Shown here: positions 16,976 through 26,240 of the stretch, one piece after another | Numbering within the stretch: the stretch's first letter is position 1 | How the letters are laid out: every line of letters starts with the position of its first letter | Assembly (NCBI GenBank): GCA_050180895.1 | Contig: JBFXDS010000003.1 | Coordinates: 372,001 to 436,000, forward strand | Direction of reading: 5' to 3' | Length of the DNA stretch: 64,000 nt | DNA from: JBGPEQ01 sp050180895 | Lineage (GTDB): Bacteria; Pseudomonadota; Alphaproteobacteria; Dongiales; Dongiaceae | Notes under the pieces: generated by a model | What the model was told of the DNA's origin: nothing | The model's input: only the letters and a program-made list of their open reading frames with translations | The model's database searches: none | Made by a program: the position numbers and the translations under genes

Positions 16976-17911
16976 GTGCTCCGTTTCATCGTCGGGCGCC
17001 TCGTGCAATTGATCCCCGTGCTCATCGGCGTGTCGCTGGTAAGCTTTCTCGGCATTCATCTCGTGCCGGGCGACCCCATCCAGATCATGCTCATGGGGCG
17101 GGCGACGCCCGAGACTCTCGCCAAACTGCATACCGAACTCGGTCTCGATCGGCCGCTGTGGGAGCAATACCTCTCCTTCGTGGGAAATGCCCTGCAAGGC
17201 GATCTCGGGCGCTCGCTGGTGCAGAAGGCGCCGATCTCGACACTTGTCGCCGACGGCCTCGTCGTCTCGCTCTATCTTCTGGTATATGGCGCCGTGCTTT
17301 CGGTGCTGATCGCCGTGCCCCTGGCTATGTGGGCGGCCGCGCGGCGCGACCATCTGCCCGATCACAGCATCCGGTTGATCGGCATGGTCGGGTTCGCCAT
17401 GCCGCCGTTCTGGATCGGTCTCCTGCTGATGGTGTTCTTCGGCCTCCAATTGGACTGGTTTCCCATCAGCGGATTCGGCGAAACGCAGCTGGAGCACCTT
17501 TACCACCTCTTCCTGCCTGCTCTCACCATGGCCTTGTTTTTGGCGCCGATCCTGATTCAGTCCTTGCGGTCGTCGATTCTCGAGGTGCTCGAGGCCGACT
17601 ATATCGAGGTGGCGCGAGCGAAGGGCCTCAGTCCTCTCCGGATTCTCTGCAAGCATGTGCTGCGCAACGCGGCGATTCCCGTCATCACGGTTCTGGCGGT
17701 GAACGTCGGATTCCTGCTGTCGGGCGCCGTCATCGTCGAAATGGTGTTCACGATCCATGGCCTCGGATCGCAACTGGTGCGTTCCGTCAGCTTTCGCGAC
17801 TATCCGACCGTACAGAGCCTGGCGCTGGTCTTCGCCATCATCGTCATGGGAGTCAATCTCCTGGCCGATCTCGCCTACATGGCGATCGATCGGCGCGTGG
17901 CGCGGAGCTGA
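16976..17911 (+). CDS. Peptide-type ABC transporter permease, DppB-like
   Basis: 311 residues starting at GTG 16976. The N-terminal signature RFIVGRLVQLIPVLIGVSLV and HLVPGDPIQIM is typical of DppB/OppB permeases. About six hydrophobic helices and the cytoplasmic loop EADYIEVARAKGLSPLRIL (ATPase contact) are present. It pairs with the DppC-like permease 3 bp downstream. Confidence 0.9.
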   Translation: MLRFIVGRLVQLIPVLIGVSLVSFLGIHLVPGDPIQIMLMGRATPETLAKLHTELGLDRPLWEQYLSFVGNALQGDLGRSLVQKAPISTLVADGLVVSLYLLVYGAVLSVLIAVPLAMWAAARRDHLPDHSIRLIGMVGFAMPPFWIGLLLMVFFGLQLDWFPISGFGETQLEHLYHLFLPALTMALFLAPILIQSLRSSILEVLEADYIEVARAKGLSPLRILCKHVLRNAAIPVITVLAVNVGFLLSGAVIVEMVFTIHGLGSQLVRSVSFRDYPTVQSLALVFAIIVMGVNLLADLAYMAIDRRVARS

Positions 17912-17914
17912 GTC

Positions 17915-18790
17915 ATGGCAACGGTCGAGACTGTCGGGCCGTCGGCGCTGCCAAACCGGGTGTGGCGCGAGATCCAGGGTTGGTCGGTCAGTCTCAGGAT
18001 CGGCGGCGGTCTGCTGCTGTCCATCCTGTTAGCCGGTCTGCTCGCGCCCTGGTTGACGCCTTACGACCCCTACTACCAGGACTATGACAAGCTGCTCCTG
18101 CCGCCGTCCTGGGCGCATCCCTTCGGCACCGACATGAACGGCAGGGATATCCTGACGCGCGTCCTCTACGGCATCCGCATCGACCTTCAGATCGGCTTCA
18201 TTACCACCGTCGTGCCGATGGTCTACGGCGTTATCCTCGGCGCCGTCTCCGGCTATGTCGGCGGCAGGGTCGACATGCTGCTGATGCGCCTTCTCGACGT
18301 CGCCATCGCCTTTCCCTTCCTGGTGCTGATCATCGTCATCATCGCCATATTGGGGCCGGGAGCGCACAGCATCTATATCGCCGTGTTCCTCGTCGGTTGG
18401 ACGCTGTACGCGCGGCTGGCGAGGGCCGAGATGCTGGTCGAACGCAACAAGGACTACATCCTGGCCGCGCGCGTGCTGGGATTCGGTCGCTGGCGCATCG
18501 TCTTCCGCCATGCGCTTCCCAACATCATTACGTCCTCGATCGTGTTCTCGATGTCGGACTTCGTGCTCAACATCCTGCTGGTCTCCGGCTTGTCCTTCCT
18601 CGGCCTCGGCATCGCGCCGCCGGAGCCGGAATGGGGCGCCATGATCGCGGAGAGCAAGGACTATATGCGGCAAGCCTGGTGGGTGACGACCATGCCGGCG
18701 CTCGCCATCGTGCTGACGGGAACGGCTCTGAGCCTGATCGGCGATGGGCTGGCGCAGCGGTTCGGCGAGAGCCGGCGAGGATTGTTGTAG
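17915..18790 (+). CDS. Peptide-type ABC transporter permease, DppC-like
   Basis: 291 residues. Classic DppC/OppC landmarks are HPFGTDMNGRDILTRVLYG near residue 70, the EAA-type loop NKDYILAARVLGFGRWRIVF, and SFLGLGIAPPEPEWGAMI near the end. An N-terminal extension precedes helix 1 (LLLSILLAGLLAPWL). Start ATG 17915 is 3 bp after the DppB-like gene, and the next gene begins 3 bp after its stop, which indicates a tight operon. Confidence 0.9.
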   Translation: MATVETVGPSALPNRVWREIQGWSVSLRIGGGLLLSILLAGLLAPWLTPYDPYYQDYDKLLLPPSWAHPFGTDMNGRDILTRVLYGIRIDLQIGFITTVVPMVYGVILGAVSGYVGGRVDMLLMRLLDVAIAFPFLVLIIVIIAILGPGAHSIYIAVFLVGWTLYARLARAEMLVERNKDYILAARVLGFGRWRIVFRHALPNIITSSIVFSMSDFVLNILLVSGLSFLGLGIAPPEPEWGAMIAESKDYMRQAWWVTTMPALAIVLTGTALSLIGDGLAQRFGESRRGLL

Positions 18791-18793
18791 GCG

Positions 18794-19810
18794 ATGGATG
18801 CACCCGCGGTCATCGCGCCGAGGCAGGCGGCGTCCGAGGACGACATCCTGGTCGTTCGCGGCCTGACCACCCGGCTCGGCGGCCGGCATGCGCGCATTCG
18901 CGCCAATGACGACGTCCATCTGGCGGTTCGGCGCGGTTCCACGCTCGGCATCGTCGGCGAATCCGGCAGCGGCAAGTCGGTGCTGTGCCGGAGCATCCTG
19001 CGACTCCTGCCGGCTTCCGCCGATCCGCATGTCACGGGTTCGATCGAGTATGACGGTCGTGATCTGTTACGGCTGAACGAGTCGGAGATGCGTCGGTTGC
19101 GCGGCACGGAACTGCGGATGGTCTTCCAGAACCCAATGACCAGCCTCAACCCGGTCTGGCCGATCGGCGACCAGATCACGGAGGGTCTGCGCGTCCATGG
19201 TGGCCTGTCGATGGCCGAAGCCCGCGCCGCCGGCATCGAGCTCCTCGGCCGGGTGGGTATTCCCAGCCCGGAGCGACGTTTCGACGAGTATCCGTTCCAA
19301 TGGTCGGGCGGCATGCTTCAACGCGCGGTCATCGCCATGGCCATGGCCGGCTCGCCCAAGCTGCTGTTCGCCGACGAGCCGACCACGGCTCTGGACGTGA
19401 CCATCCAGGATCAGATCCTGGCACTATTGCTCGAACTGCAGGAGCGCACGGGCATGACGCTGGTGCTGGTCTCGCATGATTTGGCTGTGGTGGCCGAAAC
19501 CTGCGACCGCATCGCCGTCATGTATGCCGGCCGCATCGTCGAGGCGGCCCCGACCAAATCCATCTTCCGGTCGCCGCGCCACCCCTACACGCTGGGCCTG
19601 CTGGGTTCGATCCCGCATCTCGCCGCCGGTACCAGCCGTCTGACGCCGATCCCGGGCCAGCCACCGGATCTCGCACAGCTCGGGCCAGGCTGTCCGTTCG
19701 CGCCGCGTTGCGCCCATGCATCGGCCGATTGCGCGACCACGCCCGTCCGTCTCGCGCCTGTCGAGACCGATCACCACACCGCTTGTCTGCATCCCGAGCG
19801 CATTGCGTGA
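18794..19810 (+). CDS. Peptide-type ABC transporter ATPase, DppD-like
   Basis: 338 residues. Walker A is GESGSGKSV, the Q-loop MVFQNPMTSLNPV, the signature WSGGMLQR (a variant of LSGGQ) and Walker B LLFADEPTTALD. The C-terminal oligopeptide-transporter domain has GCPFAPRCAHASADC, whose cysteines often bind an Fe-S cluster in this family. It works with the DppF-like ATPase, whose start overlaps its stop. Confidence 0.9.
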   Translation: MDAPAVIAPRQAASEDDILVVRGLTTRLGGRHARIRANDDVHLAVRRGSTLGIVGESGSGKSVLCRSILRLLPASADPHVTGSIEYDGRDLLRLNESEMRRLRGTELRMVFQNPMTSLNPVWPIGDQITEGLRVHGGLSMAEARAAGIELLGRVGIPSPERRFDEYPFQWSGGMLQRAVIAMAMAGSPKLLFADEPTTALDVTIQDQILALLLELQERTGMTLVLVSHDLAVVAETCDRIAVMYAGRIVEAAPTKSIFRSPRHPYTLGLLGSIPHLAAGTSRLTPIPGQPPDLAQLGPGCPFAPRCAHASADCATTPVRLAPVETDHHTACLHPERIA

Positions 19811-20811
19811 GCGGCGGCATGATGAACGGCGGCAGCGTGGCCCTGATCGATATCGCCGGCGTTGCCGTCCATTTCTCCGCGCGCCGCTCCTGGATCGACA
19901 CCGTCGGTCGAGCTCCTCGCCAAGTGGTACGGGCTGTCGATGGCGTGGACGTGGCGATCGGCGAACGCGAGACTCTCGGCCTCGTCGGCGAAAGCGGCAG
20001 CGGCAAGACGACGCTCGCCCGCACGCTGGTGCGCATCTACGAGCCGACTGCTGGCGATATCCGCCTCAAAGGACGCGCGCTCGCCAGTTATCCGCGCCTG
20101 GGCGACGACGGTATCTGCCGGCAGATCCAGATGGTGTTCCAAGATCCGTACTCGTCGCTGAATCCGCGCAAGACGGTCGGCGCGGCGCTTACGGAGGTGT
20201 TGCTGTTCCACCGGCTCTGCGACTCTGCCGGCGCACCAACCGAGGTGGCGCGGTTGCTGCATGAGGTCGGCCTGCCCGAGAGCATCGCCGGACGGCTGCC
20301 GCTCACCCTCAGCGGCGGCCAGCGCCAGCGCGTCGGCCTCGCCCGTGCGCTGGCGGTGAAGCCGTCCTTCATCGTGCTCGACGAGCCGGTGGCGGCGCTT
20401 GACGTCTCCATCCAGGCCCAGATCCTCAACCTGCTGAAGGACCTGAAGGACCATGCTGGCGTCGGCATGTTGCTGGTGGCGCACGAACTTTCCGTTGTGC
20501 GCCACATGTCCGATCGCGTCGCCGTGATGTATCTCGGCCGCATCGTCGAGATCGGTACCGCCGCCGCGATCTTCGAACGTCCGAATCATCCCTACACGCA
20601 GAGTCTGCTACGGGCGGTACCGCGCCTAGTCCCCGAACGGCGGCGTCGGGCGGCCGTGCTCAAGGGCGACATTCCCAGCCCTCTGGACATCCCCGGCGGA
20701 TGCCGCTTCCATCCGCGTTGCCCGAAGGTACAGGACATCTGCCGGCGCGACGATCCGCCGGTCACAACCATTGAGCCCGGCCATCTTGCTGCCTGTCATT
20801 TTCCCGGCTGA
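19807..20811 (+). CDS. Peptide-type ABC transporter ATPase, DppF-like
   Basis: 334 residues from GTG 19807, which overlaps the previous stop (GTGA); ATG 19819 or 19822 would be 4-5 residues shorter. Walker A is GESGSGKTT, the Q-loop MVFQDPYSSLNPR, the signature LSGGQRQR and Walker B FIVLDEPVAALD. The C-terminal domain carries GGCRFHPRCPKVQDIC. It completes the five-part importer. A C69-type hydrolase gene follows 26 bp downstream in the same direction. Confidence 0.9.
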   Translation: MSGGMMNGGSVALIDIAGVAVHFSARRSWIDTVGRAPRQVVRAVDGVDVAIGERETLGLVGESGSGKTTLARTLVRIYEPTAGDIRLKGRALASYPRLGDDGICRQIQMVFQDPYSSLNPRKTVGAALTEVLLFHRLCDSAGAPTEVARLLHEVGLPESIAGRLPLTLSGGQRQRVGLARALAVKPSFIVLDEPVAALDVSIQAQILNLLKDLKDHAGVGMLLVAHELSVVRHMSDRVAVMYLGRIVEIGTAAAIFERPNHPYTQSLLRAVPRLVPERRRRAAVLKGDIPSPLDIPGGCRFHPRCPKVQDICRRDDPPVTTIEPGHLAACHFPG

Positions 20812-20837
20812 GATGCCGGAGCAATCAGGAGGTTCCC

Positions 20838-22121
20838 ATGTGCGACAGTTTCGTGGCTCTGCCAAGTGCGACAGCGACGAAGACCACGCTCGCGGCGAAG
20901 AATGCCGACTGCGAGATCAACGAAGCCCAGGCGGTGTTGCGGCTGCCGCGACGCAGCTACGCCGAGGGCGCCATGCTGCGCGCGACCCACATCGTGATCC
21001 CGCAGGCGCGCGAGACGCATGAGATCATCGTCGACAAATCGTACTGGACCTGGGGCGGCGAGATCGGTGTCAATGAGCATGGCGTCGCCGTCGGCAACGA
21101 GGCGATCTTCAGCACTGTCGAGGAGAAGGGTGACGGACTCATCACCGGCGATCTGCTGCGGCTCATGCTGGAGCGTGCGCGCACCTGCGAAGAGGCGTTG
21201 CAAGTCTTCGGCGAGGTGCTGGCCGCGCACGGTCAGGGTGGGAATTGCGAGCTGCGCGGCAATTCCCATTTCGATTCGAGCTATCTGGTATCCGACAAGA
21301 CATCGGCATATGTCATTGAATCTGCCGGCCGCCAATGGGCAGCGCGCAAGGTCGAGGGCGTCGGCGCCATTTCGAATGCGCTGACCATCGGCAAGGATTG
21401 GGAGCGCTGCTCTCTGCCGCAGAACGGCAATGGCCGGACCGATTTCGGCGCGACCTACGCCGACCAGAGCAAGGCGGCGAGCGGCGCCGCCCGCCAGAAG
21501 GTTGCCTTCGAGTGGCTAAAGCAGCATGAGGGCAGGATCGATCTCCGCACCATGGCCGACCTCCTGCGCCAGCATCCGGAGGACTATGATCCGGCCGAGG
21601 GCGATATCTGCACGAACATCTGCATGCATGCCGGGCCGCACCCCGATCGCGTCTGGCAGGCCTGTGGCGCCATGATCATGGAGGCGGCGCCGGAGGGGGC
21701 GATGGCCTGGGTGACGGCGACCTCCGGCACCTGCCTGTCGGTGCTCAAGCCTGTCTATTTCGGGGTGCCCATGCCGGATACGGGGCCGTCGCCGCGGGAG
21801 ACATACACGGAGGGCGCCCTGTGGTGGAAGCACGAGCACCTGCATCGCCGCGCTATGGCCGCCTTCCATACTCTCGGCGTCGACATCCGCGCCAGCTTCG
21901 AGGCGCTGGAGGATGGGTTTTTCGCTGAAGGGCGCAAGTTGATCGCGGCGCCGGCGCGGGAGAAGACGGAGTTCATGGCGGCCTGCTGGCGCCAGGCCGG
22001 GGAGGCGGCTGACCGTTGGATCGCGGATCTCGATCGCCGCAATTTCACGTTCCAGCATGTTGGCTCGGCAGGTCTGTGGGACCGGTTCGATCGAGCCGCA
22101 TCCATGCCGTGGGTGCAGTAG
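20838..22121 (+). CDS. Secernin-like C69-family Ntn-hydrolase (dipeptidase-type)
   Basis: 427 residues. The protein begins Met-Cys-Asp-Ser-Phe-Val-Ala; in secernin/C69 Ntn-hydrolases the N-terminal Cys exposed after Met removal is the nucleophile. Further family stretches are KNADCEINEAQ, WTWGGEIGVNEHGVAVGNEA and FDSSYLVSDKTSAYVIES. ATG 20838 has CAGGAGG upstream. It sits between a peptide importer and a proline-iminopeptidase-like hydrolase, so it probably hydrolyses an amide or peptide bond in the imported compound. The exact substrate is unknown, and some secernins may not be peptidases. Confidence 0.82.
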   Translation: MCDSFVALPSATATKTTLAAKNADCEINEAQAVLRLPRRSYAEGAMLRATHIVIPQARETHEIIVDKSYWTWGGEIGVNEHGVAVGNEAIFSTVEEKGDGLITGDLLRLMLERARTCEEALQVFGEVLAAHGQGGNCELRGNSHFDSSYLVSDKTSAYVIESAGRQWAARKVEGVGAISNALTIGKDWERCSLPQNGNGRTDFGATYADQSKAASGAARQKVAFEWLKQHEGRIDLRTMADLLRQHPEDYDPAEGDICTNICMHAGPHPDRVWQACGAMIMEAAPEGAMAWVTATSGTCLSVLKPVYFGVPMPDTGPSPRETYTEGALWWKHEHLHRRAMAAFHTLGVDIRASFEALEDGFFAEGRKLIAAPAREKTEFMAACWRQAGEAADRWIADLDRRNFTFQHVGSAGLWDRFDRAASMPWVQ

Positions 22122-22123
22122 CC

Positions 22124-23020
22124 ATGGTCAAGGCACGCAAGCCGGAGACGCGCCGAGTCAAGGTCGGCCGCTATGACGTGGTGACCTACAGCTACGGGGA
22201 CGGCGGCGACACGCTCTTCCTGCTGAATGGAGGGCCTGGCATTCCCTGCAACTATCTGCGCGATCCGCTGTTGCCGCTGGTCGATACCGGCTATCGCGTC
22301 GTCACCTATGATCAGCTGGGCACCGGCGCGTCCGACCGGCCGAAGGACAAGTCGCTGTGGACGATCGGACGCTATGTCGAGGAGGTCGAGACGGTGCGCA
22401 AGGGGCTTGACCTCGGCAGGATTCACCTGCTCGGCCACTCCTGGGGTGGCTGGCTCAGCATCGAGTATGCGCTCAAGTATCAGAAGGCACTCAAGTCGCT
22501 GCTCCTCTCCAACACTTGCGGGGACATGCCGCACTTAGTCGGCGAACTCGATCGCCATCGCGCGGCGCTCGGACCAGAGACGGTCGCCATGATGCAGCGC
22601 TTCGAGGCCACGGGCAATCTGACCCATCCGGCATACCAGGCGGCGATCACCATCCTCAACTACCGCCACGTCTTCCGTAGTGACGACTGGCCGAAAACCG
22701 TCCAGGACGCATTCAAGAAGCTCAACATGGATATCTACGGCACCATGCAGGGGCCGAACGAGTTCCTCTATGTCGGGAACCTCAAGGATTGGAACCGCAT
22801 CCCCGACATGCACAAGATTTCGGTGCCGACGCTGATCATGTGCGGCCAGCATGACGAGCTGACGCCCGCCTGCTCCATGCGGATGCACAATGCGCTGCCC
22901 GATTCGGAAATCACCGTCTTTCCGAATTGCTCGCACATGGCGATGTACGAGGATCCGCAAGCCTATCTTGCGCGGATAACGGCGTTTCTCGACGCACGAC
23001 GGGACAGGCGGCGATCCTGA
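22124..23020 (+). CDS. Proline iminopeptidase-like alpha/beta hydrolase (S33)
   Basis: 298 residues. It has the oxyanion-hole motif NGGPGIPCNYL (family HGGPG), the nucleophile elbow GHSWGGW (Ser), an Asp near CGQHDELTPA and the catalytic His in PNCSHMAMYED. ATG 22124 is 2 bp after the secernin-like stop, so the genes are coupled; a longer in-frame extension to 22016 overlaps that gene and is unlikely. It probably releases N-terminal residues from the peptides brought in by the upstream transporter (context inference). Confidence 0.87.
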   Translation: MVKARKPETRRVKVGRYDVVTYSYGDGGDTLFLLNGGPGIPCNYLRDPLLPLVDTGYRVVTYDQLGTGASDRPKDKSLWTIGRYVEEVETVRKGLDLGRIHLLGHSWGGWLSIEYALKYQKALKSLLLSNTCGDMPHLVGELDRHRAALGPETVAMMQRFEATGNLTHPAYQAAITILNYRHVFRSDDWPKTVQDAFKKLNMDIYGTMQGPNEFLYVGNLKDWNRIPDMHKISVPTLIMCGQHDELTPACSMRMHNALPDSEITVFPNCSHMAMYEDPQAYLARITAFLDARRDRRRS

Positions 23021-23156
23021 GAATCCGTCTGCGGCGTAAGCCGGCGGTCGTTCGAAGGGTGGGCACCTTGTGGCAGTTCCGCCGGCGGAGGAGCGGCAAG
23101 CAAGACACTTGATCGAGGCGGACGCTTGCCCTATTGGAGAGCGTCGGCCTTACGAT

Positions 23157-23232
23157 GTCCCCATCGTCTAGAGGCCCAGGACGGCGCCCTCTCACGGCGC
23201 AAACCGGGGTTCGAATCCCCGTGGGGACGCCA
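23157..23232 (+). tRNA. tRNA-Glu (anticodon CTC)
   Basis: A full cloverleaf: acceptor GTCCCCA / TGGGGAC with discriminator G and encoded CCA, anticodon stem GCGCC / GGCGC with loop CTCTCAC (anticodon CTC), and a T arm with GGTTCGAATCC. It follows the E. coli tRNA-Glu layout closely. A weak promoter (TTGATC at 23109, TATTGG at 23132, 17-bp spacing) lies in the right place. The 3' end marks an abrupt change to less GC-rich, transposon-bearing DNA, as expected for an integration site. Confidence 0.96.
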
Positions 23233-23325
23233 ATAATATCAATAACTTAGGGCCTATCATCGTATTAAAAGCCGAACCATTCGGTAAGTTTTCGGTAGTA
23301 TGCGTGGCGGGGCAGTGGATCGGCG

Positions 23326-23343
23326 GCCCCTCACGCGAGGGGC
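23326..23343. repeat. Small palindrome abutting the IS630 remnant
   Basis: A perfect 7-bp stem (GCCCCTC / GAGGGGC) with a 4-base loop, ending one base before the TA dinucleotide that borders the IS630 remnant. The complete IS630 copy is also preceded by GGGGC-TA. It may be part of the target site rather than of the element. Confidence 0.4.
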
Positions 23344-23345
23344 TA

Positions 23346-23623
23346 GAGCCTTTTCACGACTGGTGGCGATAGCCTGAGTTGTGGAGATAGTTGGCACATT
23401 CGGCGTGGGAGAAGGTAGCGAGGGCGTCGGTGATGGAGGTGATGAGGGCGTCGCGAGAGCGTGCCGCGGCCTTGCGCAAGATCGAATTGAGTTTGGCGAA
23501 GGCTTGCTCGATGGGATTGAGATCGGGGCTGTAGGGCGGCAGATAGAGCAAGGTGGCGCCCGCCGCCTCGATCGTCTGGCGGATGCCGGCGACTTTGTGG
23601 CTGCTGAGGTTGTCGAGGATGAC
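23346..23623 (-). mobile_element. Truncated IS630-family element (3' end of transposase only)
   Basis: About 278 bp nearly identical, in reverse orientation, to the right third of the complete element at 35454-36504. It keeps the terminal GAGCCTTTTCACGACTGG next to TA and the last part of the transposase (LYLPPYSPDLNPIEQAFAKL, with the final catalytic Glu, ending YRHQS). Similarity stops after GTCGAGGATGAC at 23623, where unrelated sequence begins. It cannot be active alone. Confidence 0.88.
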
Positions 23624-24063
23624 ATAGGGTTTTGTACCGTGAGTTGCAGTCGTCCCGCGAGCATGCCGTTTGAGGCTGTCCGCGTCGAGTCCGGCGGCGT
23701 GCGCGAGCGCTTGTGGAGTGAAGCCTTACTTCACGGTCCAGGTTTGGATAGAGGCGAGCTATGCCTCGATCCTTGTTTGAGGCGGTGAGCCCGACATCGT
23801 TCGTCCTATCCCTATAGGCTACTACCAGGCGGGCGCACGGCTATCGCTATGCTTGGCTGTACGAGACGATCGTCGAAATGGTGAACCAGACGGTTGTCAT
23901 TGAGGAATTTAGTGCATTCGAACTGCGCGAGGAGCAGTGGCACCTTGCAACCTTCACGGGGAGGTCCTTTACGCCAGCCGACTTCGCTGATTAATACGGA
24001 TGCCCCGGCGCGGCTATAAGGCCCGGTTACCCTTGTTCCGATCCGCAGAAATGAATGCTGTTC
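23624..24063. other. Gap with a hypothetical-protein remnant
   Basis: No complete gene. A plus-strand frame open from 23818 to the TAA at 23994 encodes about 57 residues with natural-looking composition (YAWLYETIVEMVNQTVVIEE, then TFTGRSFTPADFAD) but no start codon or ribosome-binding site, so it looks like the 3' end of a lost gene. The first 190 bases resemble nothing I recognise. Confidence 0.4.
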
Positions 24064-25230
24064 CTATGACGAGAGGCGTTTCATCTCGGCACAAAGGTCC
24101 TGCTTACCCTCGAAGCCAATCCCAGGTAGTTCCGGCATGGTGATATAGCCATCCTCGACAGCCACGCCATCGGGAAATCCCCCATAGGGTTGAAACAAGT
24201 CAGGGTACGATTCATTGCCACCCAGGCCGAGGCCGGCCGCGATATTTAGCGACATCTGATGGCCGCCATGCGGAATGCACCGGCTCGGAGACCAGCCATA
24301 CTCCTTTAGCATCTGAAGGATTCTTATGTACTCCACGAGGCCGTAGCTTAGGGCGCAATCAAATTGCAGCCAGTCCATTTCCTTGCGCATGCCGCCATAT
24401 CGAATCAGATTTCTGGCATCTTGCATCGAGAAGAGATTCTCTCCAGTGGCCATGGGTTTGGCGTAGTGACTAACAAGCTCCTTCTGCAACTCGAAATCGA
24501 GAGGATCGCCGGGCTCCTCGTACCAAAAGAGATCATATGCAGATAAGCGCTTCGCATACTCAATTGCGGTATTCAGGTCGAAACGACCGTTCGCATCGAC
24601 AGCTAGGTGCTGACCCTTACCCAGAATGCTGAGAACGGCTTCGATGCGCTTCAAATCATCGCCAAGCGGAGCGCTTCCGATCTTCATTTTGACAACGTTG
24701 TACCCACGGCTGAGGTAGCCCAGCATTTCATCTCGGAGTTTGTCGAGGCCCTTATCGGGGTGGTAGTAGCCACCGGCCGCATACACGAAAACTCGCGGAT
24801 TCACCTCGCCGTTGCCATAACGCTCCGACAGAAGGTGAAATAGAGGCTTGTCGGCGATCTTAGCTGTGGCGTCCCATACTGCCATATCGATCGCGCCGAT
24901 GGCCGCAGACCTCTCGCCGTGTCCGCCTGGTTTCTCGTTGAGAAACATGAGGGCCCAAATCTTGAACGGGTCGAGATTCTCACCAGTCTCATCGAGCGTG
25001 GTGCTCGCTTGAGCTTCTAGTATGCGCGGCCGGAAGCGCTCGCGGATCAAGGCACCCTGCCCGTATCGCCCGTTGGAAGTGAAGCCGTAGCCAACCACCG
25101 GCTTGCCGTTCCGAACTGCGTCCGTCTTGACAGCTACAAGGCTCGCCGACATATTATTGAAGTCGATAAATGCGTTACTTATAGGTGTAGCGATTGAAAC
25201 TGTTCGTTCTCTTATATCAACGATACGCAT
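24064..25230 (-). CDS. tarD: D(-)-tartrate dehydratase (enolase superfamily)
   Basis: Converts D-tartrate to oxaloacetate with Mg2+. 388 residues, full length. The sequence closely follows the Bradyrhizobium TarD family as I remember it: NEKPGGHGERS, VFVYAAGGYY, the acid/base and metal motifs NVVKMKIG, DANGRF and EEPGDP, and the C-terminal CIPHGGHQMSLNIAAGLGLG. It is divergent from a LysR gene (116 bp between starts), a standard activator-target layout. A dehydrogenase and a Tct transporter nearby could handle related hydroxy-acids. Confidence 0.9.
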   Translation of the reverse strand: MRIVDIRERTVSIATPISNAFIDFNNMSASLVAVKTDAVRNGKPVVGYGFTSNGRYGQGALIRERFRPRILEAQASTTLDETGENLDPFKIWALMFLNEKPGGHGERSAAIGAIDMAVWDATAKIADKPLFHLLSERYGNGEVNPRVFVYAAGGYYHPDKGLDKLRDEMLGYLSRGYNVVKMKIGSAPLGDDLKRIEAVLSILGKGQHLAVDANGRFDLNTAIEYAKRLSAYDLFWYEEPGDPLDFELQKELVSHYAKPMATGENLFSMQDARNLIRYGGMRKEMDWLQFDCALSYGLVEYIRILQMLKEYGWSPSRCIPHGGHQMSLNIAAGLGLGGNESYPDLFQPYGGFPDGVAVEDGYITMPELPGIGFEGKQDLCAEMKRLSS

Positions 25231-25346
25231 TTAGTCACCGGATGTTTCTTATCTAAGGTCTATGGATTGATAGAATATTGTCTGACGTTGGCCTGAGCAC
25301 TTCAAATGCTGAGATGTAATAACGGCATGCATTTTGGTAATCGACT

Positions 25347-26240
25347 GTGGAGGTAACTTGGCTGCAGGATTTTTCTGCGCTGTGCAGCACCGGTAGCTTC
25401 TCACGTGCAGCCGAGCAGCGCCATGTTACCCAGCCCGCTTTCAGCCGCCGTATTCATGCGCTTGAAGAATGGATGGGTGTCAAACTGTTTGATCGTGGCA
25501 CACATCCCATCGCTCTTACTGAGGTCGGTCGATGGTTCCGTCCGGTAGCCGAGGACATATTGCGTCGAGTCCTTGCGGCACGCCAGGAGGCTCAGGCGAT
25601 CGTCGAGGATACGAGGTCGACACTCCATTTCGCCGCGACCCATGTACTTTCTTGGACCTTCTTTCCATCATGGCTTCGCGCATTGACCGATCGGCTGCCC
25701 CATATGGGGGCCATTCGCTTAGTCTCCGACACATTGAGCGCCTGCGAGGAACTGATGCTGCAGGAGCGGGTACAATTCCTGCTTTGCCACTACCATCCTA
25801 AGGTAGGAAACCGTCTTGAGCCTTCCATATTTCAGTCGGTGCGCGTTGGCGATGACACATTGGTTCCTGTAACAGCTCCGGAGAACATATCGGCTCAGCC
25901 GGTGCCTGGTGAGGCCATCCATGTCCTGTCCTACAGTGACGAGTCGGGTCTCGGTCAAATCGTAAAATCGATCCGGGGAGAGGCCTTATTGGATGTTAAC
26001 CCGCAGCCGATATTCACTTCACATCTGGCCATTGTGCTGAAGACGATGGCCATCGAAGGGCGCGGCATCGCATGGCTGCCAAAGAGTCTCATCCTTGATG
26101 AGCTCGGCGACGGACGACTTGTCGAGGCTGGCCGAGGGTACGAGGACATCCCTGTGGAGATTAGGCTATTTCGGCGTCGAGTTAGTGAGGCGGAAGGAGT
26201 AGAGTTGTTCTGGCGGTTCTTTCAGTCGGATTCGTTCTAA
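25347..26240 (+). CDS. LysR-family transcriptional regulator (probable tarD regulator)
   Basis: 297 residues from GTG 25347. The N-terminal helix-turn-helix is clear (FSALCSTGSFSRAAEQRHVT, QPAFSRRIHALEEWMGVKLF), followed by a periplasmic-binding-like effector domain. It is transcribed away from tarD, so it likely binds the 116-bp intergenic region and responds to tartrate or a related acid. No clear T-N11-A palindrome could be fixed there by eye. Confidence 0.87.
   Translation: MEVTWLQDFSALCSTGSFSRAAEQRHVTQPAFSRRIHALEEWMGVKLFDRGTHPIALTEVGRWFRPVAEDILRRVLAARQEAQAIVEDTRSTLHFAATHVLSWTFFPSWLRALTDRLPHMGAIRLVSDTLSACEELMLQERVQFLLCHYHPKVGNRLEPSIFQSVRVGDDTLVPVTAPENISAQPVPGEAIHVLSYSDESGLGQIVKSIRGEALLDVNPQPIFTSHLAIVLKTMAIEGRGIAWLPKSLILDELGDGRLVEAGRGYEDIPVEIRLFRRRVSEAEGVELFWRFFQSDSF

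Noticed and set aside
23233..23345. Direct repeat of the tRNA-Glu 3' end as attL/attR
   Set aside because: No second copy of the GGTTCGAATCC-to-CCA stretch was seen near 47,600-47,900 or elsewhere in the island by eye.
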